Shown here: positions 10,401 through 21,900 of the stretch, in pieces
How positions within the stretch are numbered: position 1 is the first letter of the stretch
Layout of the letters: each line of letters starts with the position of its first letter
NCBI GenBank assembly: GCA_030267565.1
Contig: BRXU01000029.1
Span: 417,001-481,000 of the forward strand
Reading direction: 5' to 3'
DNA: 64,000 nt
Source of the DNA: Pleodorina starrii
Lineage: Eukaryota > Chlorophyta > Chlorophyceae > Chlamydomonadales > Volvocaceae
The notes under the pieces: model-generated
What the model saw: only the letters and a program-made list of their open reading frames with translations
Told to the model about the DNA's origin: nothing
Databases searched by the model: none
Made by a program: the position numbers and the translations under genes

Positions 10401-12974
10401 GCACTATGGATCGAACACCTCGCTGTGACTCATGTATGCGTACAGCAGTTCAGCTGTATAGGCTACCTGGTTGTAAAGCCGGCGGGAAATTGACATCATA
10501 ATAAATTGAACTATCGAAACTGAGGCAGGAGTGCGTGGCGCTTTTATTGATGACCGGCAGTAGTGATGATGATCGGTGCCACATACACATCCAGCATGCA
10601 ATGCTGGAAAGGATGCACACCCATACACGTGCGGCCATCTTGATGATTAAATCTCGTGACGGAACGAACGTCTGCCATTTATCGCGTGCAGCTTTCTCAG
10701 AACATGCCACATGCAAGCTAGGAAACTATCTTCTCGCCCTCGCTGAAGAGCGAGGGCACCCGTACGTCTTTCCCCAACAATAATATTGCGTGCACTACTG
10801 TCCACTGTTCACTGCCCACTGTCCATGGATGGATGACGCCCCCATCTACCTTGTTTGTTGTAATATTCTATCTGTTACTGTATCCCCATAGAATTTTCCT
10901 CCAGACCAGCAGCCTGCACGTTCTCGGTAAACACGGCATGAACATGATTCAGGCCATGTATGTTAGTTTACCGAGAACGAACGTGCACGCAGGCTGGTAT
11001 GGATAAAACGTTCTGCAGCAGGCTGGCATCTCGCCTGCATGCCTGGAGTTCTCGCCTCCGTTGTTGCGCACGCACGCACGTTCGTTGTCAGTTACTCCAT
11101 ATGACCCACCTACCCTTGCTTGCTGCCGCTGCATCCCTTCAGGATACACCAATACAACCACAGGTTTAACGGACAACCAGCTAGGGTTGAGGATACGACG
11201 ATCATGATTGCAGTATTGTCGGACGAAACACCACTCCCTTCCATACAAAAACCTTGGTGGCAGAAAGCCAACCGTACCTTCACTCAGATGTTCCCAGCCG
11301 CAGTTGGCGGCTTTACCGTTACCATGACGAGCAAGACGGAGACCCAAGCCACCGTCGCCGTGTGCCGCTTTTTGAATAAAGTCGAAACAAGGGGAGACTC
11401 CTCTTGCAGTGACGGCAGGGACAACGACTGGTAAGAGCAGAATGCACTAGTTTTTGTTGTGTTTTGCCTGAGCATATATATATATATCTGACGGAAAATC
11501 CATCGGCCCTCTAGCTAGGCGGCTGTAAGCCTGCTGCAACGCAAATTTAATAGATAGCTGGGGCTACATTTTGGTTTCACGCCCTGGCGGAGGAATGAGC
11601 CAAGATAGAAAGTACCTGTTTCAACGGCTAGCAATATTTGAAATCACTACAATGTTATTAACCCGCCGGTCAGCAGACAAATCGGGCTGGAGCCGCTGCG
11701 AACCAAACAAAGATAACCGACCATTCCTGACGCTATTTAAGCCTAGGTACAGTAGGCTGTACAATGCAGCCGACGTAGCGACTTTGATTTCTTGCTTGAC
11801 GACCGGTATCATTAGGCCGTGTTAACATGTGTGCGGAACCGGGTGGATTCGTGCGAAGCCGATAGGAGCCAACCTTGGATTTGTGCGAAACCGGGTCATG
11901 TAGCAGCCGTACGACAGTGCGGCGCTAAGCTATAAGAGCCTAAGCTACACCTGTACAAACAACTCGAGTGGCCTTTAGCAACTAAGACTGCTACATGTCG
12001 AATCCCAATCCGGGTCTGGGGGGGCCGATTGGGTCGGTTTCGCCTGGATTCGCCTGGATTGGACTGAAAACAACGTATTTCAAAGAACCAATTCTCAGAC
12101 CTGCGTCTAAATAAAAGTTCAAAATATTATAATGTAATAATTAAATTTACGAAAAGCGCGAGCCGAAATTTTACTTGTACTTTCCGCGATGCATATACAA
12201 GCCTGGTGATGAAATATTCAATTGTGTAAATAGATATGAAATACTCTTCCTAAAAGTCACCGGGATCCCGTGGGGTAGGTGTGGATGGGGAGCGAGAGGG
12301 CTTAGTGCTTCTCTGTCGCACATGTGAATAGCTTTCGCTGTATGTGATGCCCCGAATCCTGCTTTCAATCCGACCCCGGTTTCGCCGACTTACACGTCCT
12401 TACCAACCCATCCGTCGGCAATCAATCGTGAAACATACGGTAGCTAGTCGAATTACAACGTAGAATGCAGCATTGCGTATGCATGTCATTACCGACGCTG
12501 CCGCATGCATGGAGTACTAGCTATATATCATCTCAATATTGTATTGCTTTATCTACCACGCACCGCTGCAGCGACGGTCTGGTGGACATGGACGACACCG
12601 ACTGCAGAGAATCGCCGCCACCCTCGCCGCCTTTACCACGTCCACCGCTACCGCGTCCTCCTCCCCCGCCTCCGCCTCTACCTTCGCCACCTCCGGTCCG
12701 GATGCCCCGGCAAGCACCACCTCCACCCCGGCCGCGATGGCCGCGTTACCCACCAGACAGCCCACTGAGACCTCCACGTCCTCCACGTCCTCCACGTCCT
12801 TCACCACCGCGCTCGACGACCATTAAGAGGGACGACGCAGCAGATGGGGAAGCTCCTCCGTCATGGGAATTGCCATCTAGCACAGGCTCTGCGGCCCATT
12901 GCCACACCTGCTGCTGCGTCATGAGCATTTTCCTAGCAGCGGTACTGTGCGCAGTACTGCAGTGGAGACAATAA
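4492..12974 (+). CDS. M11 (gametolysin/VMP-type) metalloproteinase, copy 1, QExxH active site
   Basis: Thirteen exons are proposed: 4492-4555, 4916-4981, 5144-5392, 6391-6614, 7312-7473, 7834-8016, 8451-8543, 8925-9033, 9246-9400, 9804-10009, 10304-10360, 11143-11430 and 12572-12974. They sum to 2259 nt (752 aa) with matching phases. The start is the ATG of a signal peptide (MSREG then a Leu/Val core, cleavage near ANA-QQ), completed across the first intron. The pro-region is about residues 22-200. The M11 domain (about 202-620) shows [43 protein letters not shown], the metal site [12 protein letters not shown] (about 381-392, formed across a splice junction), YGDNVCPMG and AGWAKPIPGG. It is followed by a MopE-like motif (611-631), an Arg-Pro-rich linker and a Cys-rich hydrophobic tail (about 728-752). 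M11 enzymes cleave Hyp-rich wall or matrix proteins. Weak points are the exon 5 acceptor and a GC donor at 7474. Confidence 0.85.
5711..6050 (+). mobile_element. possible tRNA-derived SINE in an intron of M11 copy 1
   Basis: This block is absent from the matching introns of copies 2 and 3. Its 5' part resembles the 3' half of a tRNA: GCAAGGTTGCGGGTTCAATC with a polymerase III B-box-like GGTTCAATCTC at 5784-5794. An upstream A box is degenerate. No clear target duplication or tail was found, so this may instead be a decayed tRNA fragment. Confidence 0.3.
6142..6247 (+). mobile_element. non-LTR retrotransposon 3' fragment in an M11 copy 1 intron
   Basis: A 106-bp insertion is flanked by an exact 10-bp duplication, CCTGGTTGTT, at 6132-6141 and 6248-6257. 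The intron of copy 2 has a single uninterrupted CCTGGTTGT at the homologous site. The insert ends in an ATTATTATT tail and resembles the (ATT)-tailed 3' ends near 3790 and 47600. It is too short to code. Confidence 0.75.
10911..10995 (+). other. intronic inverted repeat conserved in all M11 copies (copy 1)
   Basis: Within the long intron before exon 12 (11143-11430), AGCCTGCACGTTCTCGGTAAAC pairs with GTTTACCGAGAACG plus GTGCACGCAGGCT, and the loop contains a further CATG...CATG pairing. The equivalent hairpins lie at 24942-25026 and 49722-49825. It could be a structured intron element, a small-RNA precursor or an old MITE. Confidence 0.55.
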
Positions 12975-13338
12975 TGCTGATGGATGAAGTAAGCATTATA
13001 TTATTCCGTCAGCCTGCCTCAAGAGATGGGGCCCGCCGACTGACAGCGGCTGGCTTCCGGCCCGGTCGGAGTGAGGCGCCGTGCGTGCATTAACCCACCG
13101 CAGATCGATAGATATTATATTTCCATCTGTTGTGCGCAAATTATCATTTCCATACATACGTCGGTTTGGCCCCAGCGCTTGCACTGCGCGCGCCAGCCAG
13201 CCGCTCTATCTATCTTCCCTTGCTTCATATCGAGGTTGGCCTTGTGAGTCGGTGCACCTTGCAGCTACATATCTCATCGATCGGGCAGACCGTGGTTCTA
13301 TCAGATAAAATTAAACTGCATACCGGGAAATGAAGCGA

Positions 13339-13343
13339 TGTAA
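13339..13343 (+). terminator. putative TGTAA polyadenylation signal, M11 copy 1
   Basis: TGTAA lies about 365 nt after the stop codon, at the position conserved in copies 2 and 3 within the context ATGAAGCG..TGTAA. TGTAA is the standard polyadenylation signal in volvocine algae. Confidence 0.55.
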
Positions 13344-13397
13344 TGCCGTAAATGGGCCTACAGCGGAGACAGGTACAGATTAAAACGCTATGTGTTT

Positions 13398-14400
13398 TGG
13401 CGGGCGGGGCCCCAGCGCGAAGCGCCCAGGGGGGCGCCCTGTGGGATTGCCCATGTCAGTGTGTATGTGTGTGTAACGGATCAAATATTGTAATGCCTAA
13501 GAAAGGCGTCGCACAGCATCTCGAGTAGCCTTTTCTCTGCCCAAGCATTACAAATATAGTATCTCGCCCGTCAGAAACACGACATTGGTAGCATATTACA
13601 TTCTATATTGCAAGGTGTCTTTCCTGTACATAGCCAACAAAATAAAATAGTATGAGTATACAAACAAGTTTGGCAGTCTCCAGTGAGCGAGGTCTGACAC
13701 AGCGTTTGAGTGCCATCGTCCGATTGCCGTCTAACGGTTAATTAACGGCAAGAACTGTTTGTCTGTTAGAGGAACTTAGTTTCGGTGCAGTCGTATTTGC
13801 ATGACTGCTCGCCAGTCTGTCTGGTGTGACCGCCCGTTCGCGGTCACTTGGTTACGGATCTTTGCGAGTTGTGTGTCGCACGCGCTGCTGTTGGGAGCGT
13901 TACGGCGTAAATGGTGTGATCTATTTGTTGATAGTAAGACGTAACGTATCGCTGTGTGAGCGTTGGTGGTAGGAACACCGGGCCCGTGTCCGGCGTTCCG
14001 TAATCCGGGCCCTATACGCTTATCCGAGGGTTCCGTGATGAATTTTTGTGCGTATTTAAGGCCGAAAGCGAGCCAGTCTGGTCGCTTTCCGGCTCTGGAC
14101 AACTGTAACGTCGGTTCTGAGCTAGGCAATAGGCCCCGTGCCGTCGTCTGGAGGTCGACAGCACGAGTACTACTCTTGATCTTGCTGCACAGCGATTATC
14201 TCATCCATTTCAACCGGGAGCTCAAGGAGGGTAGGGAAAACGTCGGTCCCTATTCCCTTGTTGTCATATCCGGTGCGGCGGCTTGGCCAGTGACACTGCT
14301 GCAGGATCAAGTAGGCGGGCGTACGTGGTGTACCTTCGCCGAGCTTGTCCCCTTGTTCATTCGCAGCGCCTCTGGCATCCAACCGCCCATCCCAACTCTT
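13398..14400. mobile_element. diverged GGGGCCCC-ended repeat element
   Basis: The left end reads GGGCGGGGCCCCAGCGCGAA followed by GCGCCC, then a GGATTGCCCATGT block. The same ends appear at 33380 and 51640. An internal segment near 13595 (CATTCTATATTGCAAGG) and a TTTGGCAGTCTCCA block near 13670 also match those copies. No transposase-like frame is visible. The right boundary is uncertain because it runs toward the (AAT)n tail at 14687. Confidence 0.45.
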
Positions 14401-14682
14401 CACTAGTCACATATTTGGTCTCTTGTGCAGCCAGTTGTTCCGACAGGTCGAGGTCACATCAACGCCCCTCGGCCCAAATTTATCTCCAAAGGGTGCAGCG
14501 GCGACGGCGTGAAATGAATTTAACACCCAGCTTGGGTGACCATTCTGCCCTCATGGCCATTGCGGCTTGCCTCCTGCCAGCAGGTCGACGAATTTGCTTA
14601 CAATACCTACAAAATATGCAAGCTGTTCGTTTCCACAATATACTGAAGTCCTTGACAAACTCTATAAAACTCTATAAAACTC

Positions 14683-15260
<578 letters not shown>

Positions 15261-16818
15261 GATGAGGAATGGAAAACACAAATAAAGGCCGGCCCGGGCA
15301 GGGCTGGGCGACATAATCGCCCCCTTGACGACCAAAACTGAAACGTCCACCAACGCCCAACATAACGCGACCGCGTCTGAGAAATTAACGCACAGAAGTA
15401 GTGGACATGTTGTCATGTGCAGCCATGTCCATGTCCACTAGAGCAGACCTTGGGCAAGGGCAATGAAAGTTGGGAACGAGCGGGACAGCGAAACGTGTAT
15501 TACTTTTATGTAACGCGTATATATGCATACAGGAATGGCAACAGAGGGCACAAAAAATGCTGGGCAGGGCAGGGCTGGGCGACATCTTGGCCCTCGTGAC
15601 TACCAAAACGGCAACGGTCGCCAACGACCATCATAACAGCACAGCACTTGCCAGGGGCCCAGGGCGAGACACCACGTTCCAGTATCGCAACGCCTAAATA
15701 CGAGTAAAAGAGGAACCACGGAGGGCAACCGTAAAGCAGCGCGACTGCGCGAGAGTAACGGCTACACAGCGACGCACGGCCTGGAGGATAGGAGCGTTAG
15801 GAGCTTAGGACACGCAATTCACCCGTGGTTCCGATGGAGCGAACATGGCTGCGCTCGCACTAGGCTGCAAGAAAGCGTGACGTATAACAAGTCTCACGCT
15901 CGCACAGCCTGGCCGCAGCAAGCCCGGCAGCGCGTGGTGACGAAGACGGGCCTGCTGCGGGTTAGTTGCAATTCAGAACGTGCGAGCACGCTCTCTCGCG
16001 CGATTGCCGGACGGGAGAGGACTCGAGGATGCATTGTTGGACAATGTCGTACAATAAGCGCGACAACGCGCGCAGGTCAACCTGCATATGACGCAAGATG
16101 TCCTCCTAGCGAGCCAATAGGCCCTGAGGGGGTCAGGTCTTTCAAAGCTCCCACAAGACATCGAAGGGGCACGGGCCATGTGGCGCATCCTCACCCAGCC
16201 GCGGCATGGCCCTTTGCCCCCTGTATGTTACGGCCCCGTGTGGGGAGGGCTGACCCTGATCCGCGAGCACAGCCCGCCGTCCTTCTAGCCGAATCCCTTC
16301 CCCCAACCCTCCACCCCAACCTCTACAAACCCGGAAGTGCAGCCTTCGCACGCACAACATAGTACAGCTGACAAAAAGCCCCACCAGCAGCTAGGTGATC
16401 ATTGCCCAAGCATGCTTGGCGGTATGAGAGTCCCGTACGCGGGCCTGTGTCAGGATGACAGATTCATAACAGTAATTTGAGAGTATGGGGGAAGCGATGA
16501 AATAGGATCGTACGAGTTCCACCATGGATGTCAAGATTCGCTGTCAAGAGCTGCTGAAGAGCTGTTGGCCCCATTTGGGTTTCCCGTGCAAGTAGATAGA
16601 CGACGACATGACCCTTAACTTAGTGTCTTCCGACTCGCACGCCTACCTAACGTACGCGCATGTCCGCGCACGCGCATGTCCCAGCACCGCACCATGGATA
16701 GCTAGGCAACCGTATGGGCATTAGCAGGTGTATGGCGTCCCCTGCTCATGCCCATAAAACTACTGCTTTGCATGCGTGTGTATGTGAGTGTGTTTGTTAC
16801 ATGGTTGGGGGTGCGTAG
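15261..16818. other. gene-free interval with a local duplication
   Basis: No supported gene. A segment beginning CAGGGCTGGGCGACAT occurs at about 15297-15372 and again at about 15568-15640, with the same order of following words (TGACGACCAAAA and CATAAC). Near 16540-16600 a stretch including CGCTGTCAAGAGCTGCTGAA is shared with 28910-28975. These are remnants of dispersed repeats. Confidence 0.4.
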
Positions 16819-17064
16819 CAGGGTGGCTATCTTATTTTGCTGAGTATCTACGGCCGGAGATACTCCTGGCTCAGAAGTGCTGAGGGTATCTGTCAGGATC
16901 TGTCCAGGAGGGGATTTTCCCGGCTGAACACAGCCCCGGGAGATATCATGCCCACCTGTGAGGCCGGATTATCTAAACATTCAGCTTTTTGCACGGCAAA
17001 AGTATCTTCAAATTTCCAAAATGTTCTCCCGAATATGTATTCATATCTTAAGATAGCCACCCTA
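16819..17064 (-). mobile_element. hAT-type MITE, copy 2
   Basis: A 246-bp element homologous to 2530-2775 but inverted, with CAGGGTGGCTATCTTA termini. It has an exact 8-bp target duplication, GTGCGTAG, at 16811-16818 and 17065-17072. This is the best-preserved boundary of the three copies. Confidence 0.85.
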
Positions 17065-17689
17065 GTGCGTAGCCCCGTGAAATCCGTACGGGTGGAGTTG
17101 ATTGCTCGGGACTTAGGGAGCTGTTGGATGCCCGCTGCCTAAGCGAGAACGCCTCTGGGGCTCTGACAAGGTGGTGCAATCGAACCGAGTCCGCTGGTGC
17201 CCGGGGAGTGGGCCCCGCCGTGAGCAAAGTGGCCATCTGCAGCCGTCTGTTACGTTGAGATGTACGGTAGCCGAAATGCGGCGCGGAATGTACGTCTGTC
17301 CGGGGACAATGAATGCTACTTTCATATGCTGCGCGAGGACCGAGGTTGGGGGCATCACCTTTCTGATCTGGGAAAGGGTCGGCGCTGGGAGAGGGCGTGC
17401 CCGCCTGTGCATGGGCACTGGGGGTTTTCACGGCTTTCCTTGGGGCGTGGTGCTGGGCGGCAGTGTACAGCTGTGGGTTGTGCTTGTTAGCGCACCGATA
17501 CACGCCAGTCAGGTATATAGTTTGTGCTCCGCTGTGGCGCCGCGTTCGTACGTTCGTTGCACGGCCCAGGGGTGGCCGGGCCTGGCGCGCGCCTATGCAC
17601 GGACTTCGTTGCTTGCCTGTACACGCAGTCTGCTGCACACTTTGCTCGCTCACTTGTCGCGAGTGGTTTGTGCTCTCTGCCTGCCCCGA

Positions 17690-18225
17690 ACGACCCCGAA
17701 CGACCCCGAACGGGTCCCGAACGACCCCGAACGGATATCGAACGACCCCGAACGGATCCCGAACGACCCCGAACGGATTCCGAACGACCCCGAGCGACCC
17801 CGAACGACCCCGAACGGATTCCGAACGACCCCGAACGACCCCGAACGGATCCCGAACGATCCCGAACGACCCCGAACGACCCCGAACGGATCCCGAACGA
17901 TCCCGAACGACCCCGAACGACCCCGAACGGAGCCCGAACGACCCCGAACGGATCCCGAACGACCCCGAACGACCCCGAACGGATTCCGAGCGACCCCGAA
18001 CGGATCCCGAACGACCCCGAACGGATTCCGAACGACCCCGAACGGATCCCGGACGACCCCGAACGGATCCCGAACGACCCCGAACGGATCCCGAACGACC
18101 CTGAACGACCCCGAACGGACCCCGAACGGATCCCGAACGACCCCGAACGGATCCCGAACGACCCCGAACGGATCCCGAACGACCCCGAACGGATCTTGAA
18201 CGGATCCCGAACGACCCCGAACGTC
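17690..18225. repeat. 21-bp-based tandem array (CGAACGACCC + CGAACGGATCC)
   Basis: The array alternates a 10-bp CGAACGACCC word and an 11-bp CGAACGGATCC word, with many local rearrangements, over about 535 bp. Because the combined period is 21 and the words lack stops, several frames stay open on both strands, giving Pro/Glu/Arg-rich or Gly/Ser/Arg-rich pseudo-proteins. I treat it as satellite DNA. Confidence 0.9.
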
Positions 18226-18979
18226 TCTGCAATGTACACAGTCCGTGGCTTTGCTTGTGTCTGTCGCGAGCGAGGTGCTGGTGTTGGACGACCCCTGATG
18301 ATGGAGCCCGCTTATAAGCTTCACGTTGTCGCGCGGACATGCGGTCCTAATGTGTTTGGCCTTGCATCCGTGTTTAGGACGTGTTTTTGGAGCCATACCC
18401 TAACCGCACATGTACCTCCTGGATAAAGGGCAACTGACTACCTACCTCTCCCTATTCCCGATGCCTCGGTATATGCGTTGCTTGCGCTGGTCCGCTACAC
18501 ACGGCCTGCTTACACCAAAAGCGGGACTGCCAGAGGCCCTTACTTGTAGATAGTAGTTGCTTTAAGCAGTTGCTGCAATATTGTGTTAGTTGGTTCCGGT
18601 CTGGTTTCTGGGTGTACAGCACTTGTACATATGGGCGTACGCGCTTTCTTTTTTTACGTACGAGGTAGGTAGAAGCACCCGAAACCAAAAGCCATGGAAA
18701 CACCCCTATCAGCCAACTAACCGATTAACTTCGGGTTATGTTTATTTCGCTTCCGCATCGATACGTGTATGTGACACTACCGGTACTCTACGTTACACGA
18801 AACGACACTGTGCGTATTCGTTCAGGACATGTATGAAGTCCTTTTTACATTACAAGGTAGTATGAACTGCCTAAGTGACGTTTAATGGTCAATCTCCCTA
18901 TAAGCTTTCCTTTGCATACGTTCTCACGCACCATGGAGTAATAAGTACATCGGTCCCTCCAAATTCCGTCCATAGCAAT

Positions 18980-21900
18980 ATGCCCCGAGAGGGCATACTG
19001 CTCTTGGTGACTGTGTTGACAGGAGCCGCTATTTTATCAACTCGTGAGTAAAGAAATAAAAAACACCGGATGATGACGTTTCGACGACAGCATCTATCTA
19101 TGAGCAGGAGGCACGCAGGCCCAAGCTTCAGGCACAGCACAGCACCAGACATATAGCACGCAGTCATCTGGCCTAGATTATTCAAAATCTGTCTCCTACC
19201 TGGATGGCCTTTCTTACTTGACTTGCACGTACGGCGAGTTACCCGTCAAGCAATGCGCGGCACCTTGTAAATGAACGAAGCAGGCTTGAAATAGACCGTA
19301 CTTATTTATAACGTGTCTGGCGCATCTACACGTACCTATCTATGTGATCAAGCACACTGTTCATTACTTGATCCATTCAGGAGCCAATGCCCAGCAAACG
19401 GCTTGGAACAGTACCACGGATGTACAAGTCACAGTCGACGTCGAAGGTGCGTGTGGAACCTTACGTACGCCAACTCGCAAGCAAGGATTCCGGGAATTGG
19501 ATGGCTGGGTAACAATGTATGCGCATGTTGCGGGTATGCAGCTATATATTGATGATTTTAAAGGTAAACACGCACTACTTCATTCGTGCAAACTTGCCTC
19601 CTCCGTCCGATCTTCTCCACCCAGGGAAAGTGGTGATGTTCATCTCACACCCTCATCCCAAAGAACTTGAGCCGGGCGACCCTACTCAGAGGAGCACAAT
19701 CTCGTTTACACTTGTCGACACACGTCCAGCAGCCGACACCCCACCAGAGTTCTTGAATGTTACTTTTGGCGAGAAAGGCGCTTCACTACAGTCCGGAGAT
19801 TTGGTGGTCGCCCGTCTCACATTGACAATCCCAGCAGATGCGGCCACCAAGCTCGACTTGATGAGTAGTAAGTACAATATTTATTACAGGGCGCGCGCAG
19901 AGTACTTGTATGTACGTATGTATGTATGTACGTATCGGGCAGAAGTTCTTTATTGCGTCAGGTTATTATGCACTGCTGGCCCGTATCATCAGACATACAG
20001 ATGGTGATGATGAAGTATGTCATGCCGCTTAACTGCGTCATCAGTCTGCTCCCTTAACATTACGCTAGGGCTTACGGTCCAGCGTAAACTTTCCCTTTTC
20101 CTTTTTCGTTTCCATTTATCCGAGCGACTTACGTAGGTAGCTAGCTAGCTTGGTTATGTACCTCGTGTTAAAGGTTGATGCATGTTAATTGAATTGACCG
20201 CAAGCAAGCGGTCGCATTTATGATAGCCTGGTTGTAAATCGGATGTCTATGTGCATGAGCGAGACCGCACGGCACATCGTTTTGAGAGACATCTGTATTT
20301 CACCTACCCTGCTTTCTTCCTTGAGTCCGTCCCCAATGACCTAATCCTTAAAATGCAGCATCTGGTATTGGCGCCTCCTCCAAGGAGTCCTCCCGACGGC
20401 GCCAGCTGAGCGACAGGCATGAGGCCGCCCGCCGCATGGTGTTGGATTTCCACAACACCCGCCGCTCGGTACGGGAGCTCTTCAGCTTGCGGGATGCCTT
20501 GGGTGCCCTTGGCATATCATATGTTGGACAACAGATGAAATCAGAAACCACAACGGTCATCGAGAAGGCCTCTGAAAAGGTGTGCCACATAATAATATGA
20601 AGTACAGTATATATCCCGACTTTACGGGGGTTTTAGCAGCCAGAATAACCATCCACGCACAACCCCTGTTTCCGCAAGTATCAAATATGGAGCAAGCATT
20701 GTGACAGATGCTCAGATCGATGAAAGCATAGCGAGCGTATGCAGCCCGTGTACGTACAAGTTTCCGGGGTTTCCTCGCTTTCCTGGGTACATCATGAAGA
20801 CGCACTGATCTGGCATGGCCGGCTGGTTTTTGATTTGTAAAAGGCATGCATGATATATCACTCCTACGTTCAACTGGCCCGGTATGCTATGTATCGTCAT
20901 CTTATAATTCGTATGCTGGGTAAATTGGCGAGCGAGCGCTGCTTCGTAGCTAGGCTGTGCTGAACTAACCATGTCGTCCAAGAAAGACGGACCATCACCT
21001 GCCGAACCATCTGCTGGCATGCATATTTGGGCTTAGGTCAGCCCTGCAGCAATAATAATGATATATTTTCACCGGTCCTACCGGTCCTACCGGTCCTACC
21101 GGTCCTACCGGTCCTACCGGTCCTACCGGTCCTACCGGTCCTACCGGTCCTACCGGTCCTACCGGTCTAATACCAGTCCATTCACCATTCCGTTCACTTA
21201 TCCGTCCTCACCTGTCCTCGTAACATTTACACCGGCCTTGCACATACGTACATTGGGTGCAACTACAACGACAACGATGACGACAACGACGACGACGATG
21301 GAAGGATCTGTTCGTCATAGACGGTGTGCAACAAAATATGACTTCGATTGTCTTTTTGGTCAAGGTTTCAGATTGCGGCATGACGACGAAGATGACTTTA
21401 CCCCGTGTGGAGGACTGGCTGTACATCAATCCAAGAATAAATGCAAATCTGGAGCGCTGGTACAAGGCAAGGGAGGCCTGTCGAACGCTTAACTCATTCA
21501 TTATTCATCCATTATTCATCCATTATTCATCCACTTGCAATGATCAGTGTCATTGCGCTATCAGCTGAGTAAATAAAAGGCATGCTTTCGGATAGAACAT
21601 AATCGATTTTCATAAAGGACAGATGTGCACGCACGCACACCCCGTGCACAAACATTTGCTTGGCTGTCACTACAATTGGCAGCATCGATATGTCATCCAC
21701 CGTGTACTTAATGGGATGTTTTGGACGTTGTTGTGTCACCCTCAGCTGACTGTCCACGCACCCGATGCAAACTTCGTTCCACGCTCACAGGTGTGCACGT
21801 ATGACCAGGTCACCTACAAGCGGGAAGCAAATCCACTTTTTGAAGTGACTTTGCCGTGCAAAGGCACGACTCCTAAGAATCTGACGTTTGACTTAATGAA

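Noticed and set aside
17048..18340. Long minus-strand frame (430 codons, Gly/Ser/Arg/Phe repeats) and plus-strand frames over the same array
   Set aside because: All arise from the 21-bp tandem repeat, which lacks stops in many frames. There is no domain, start context or splice support.
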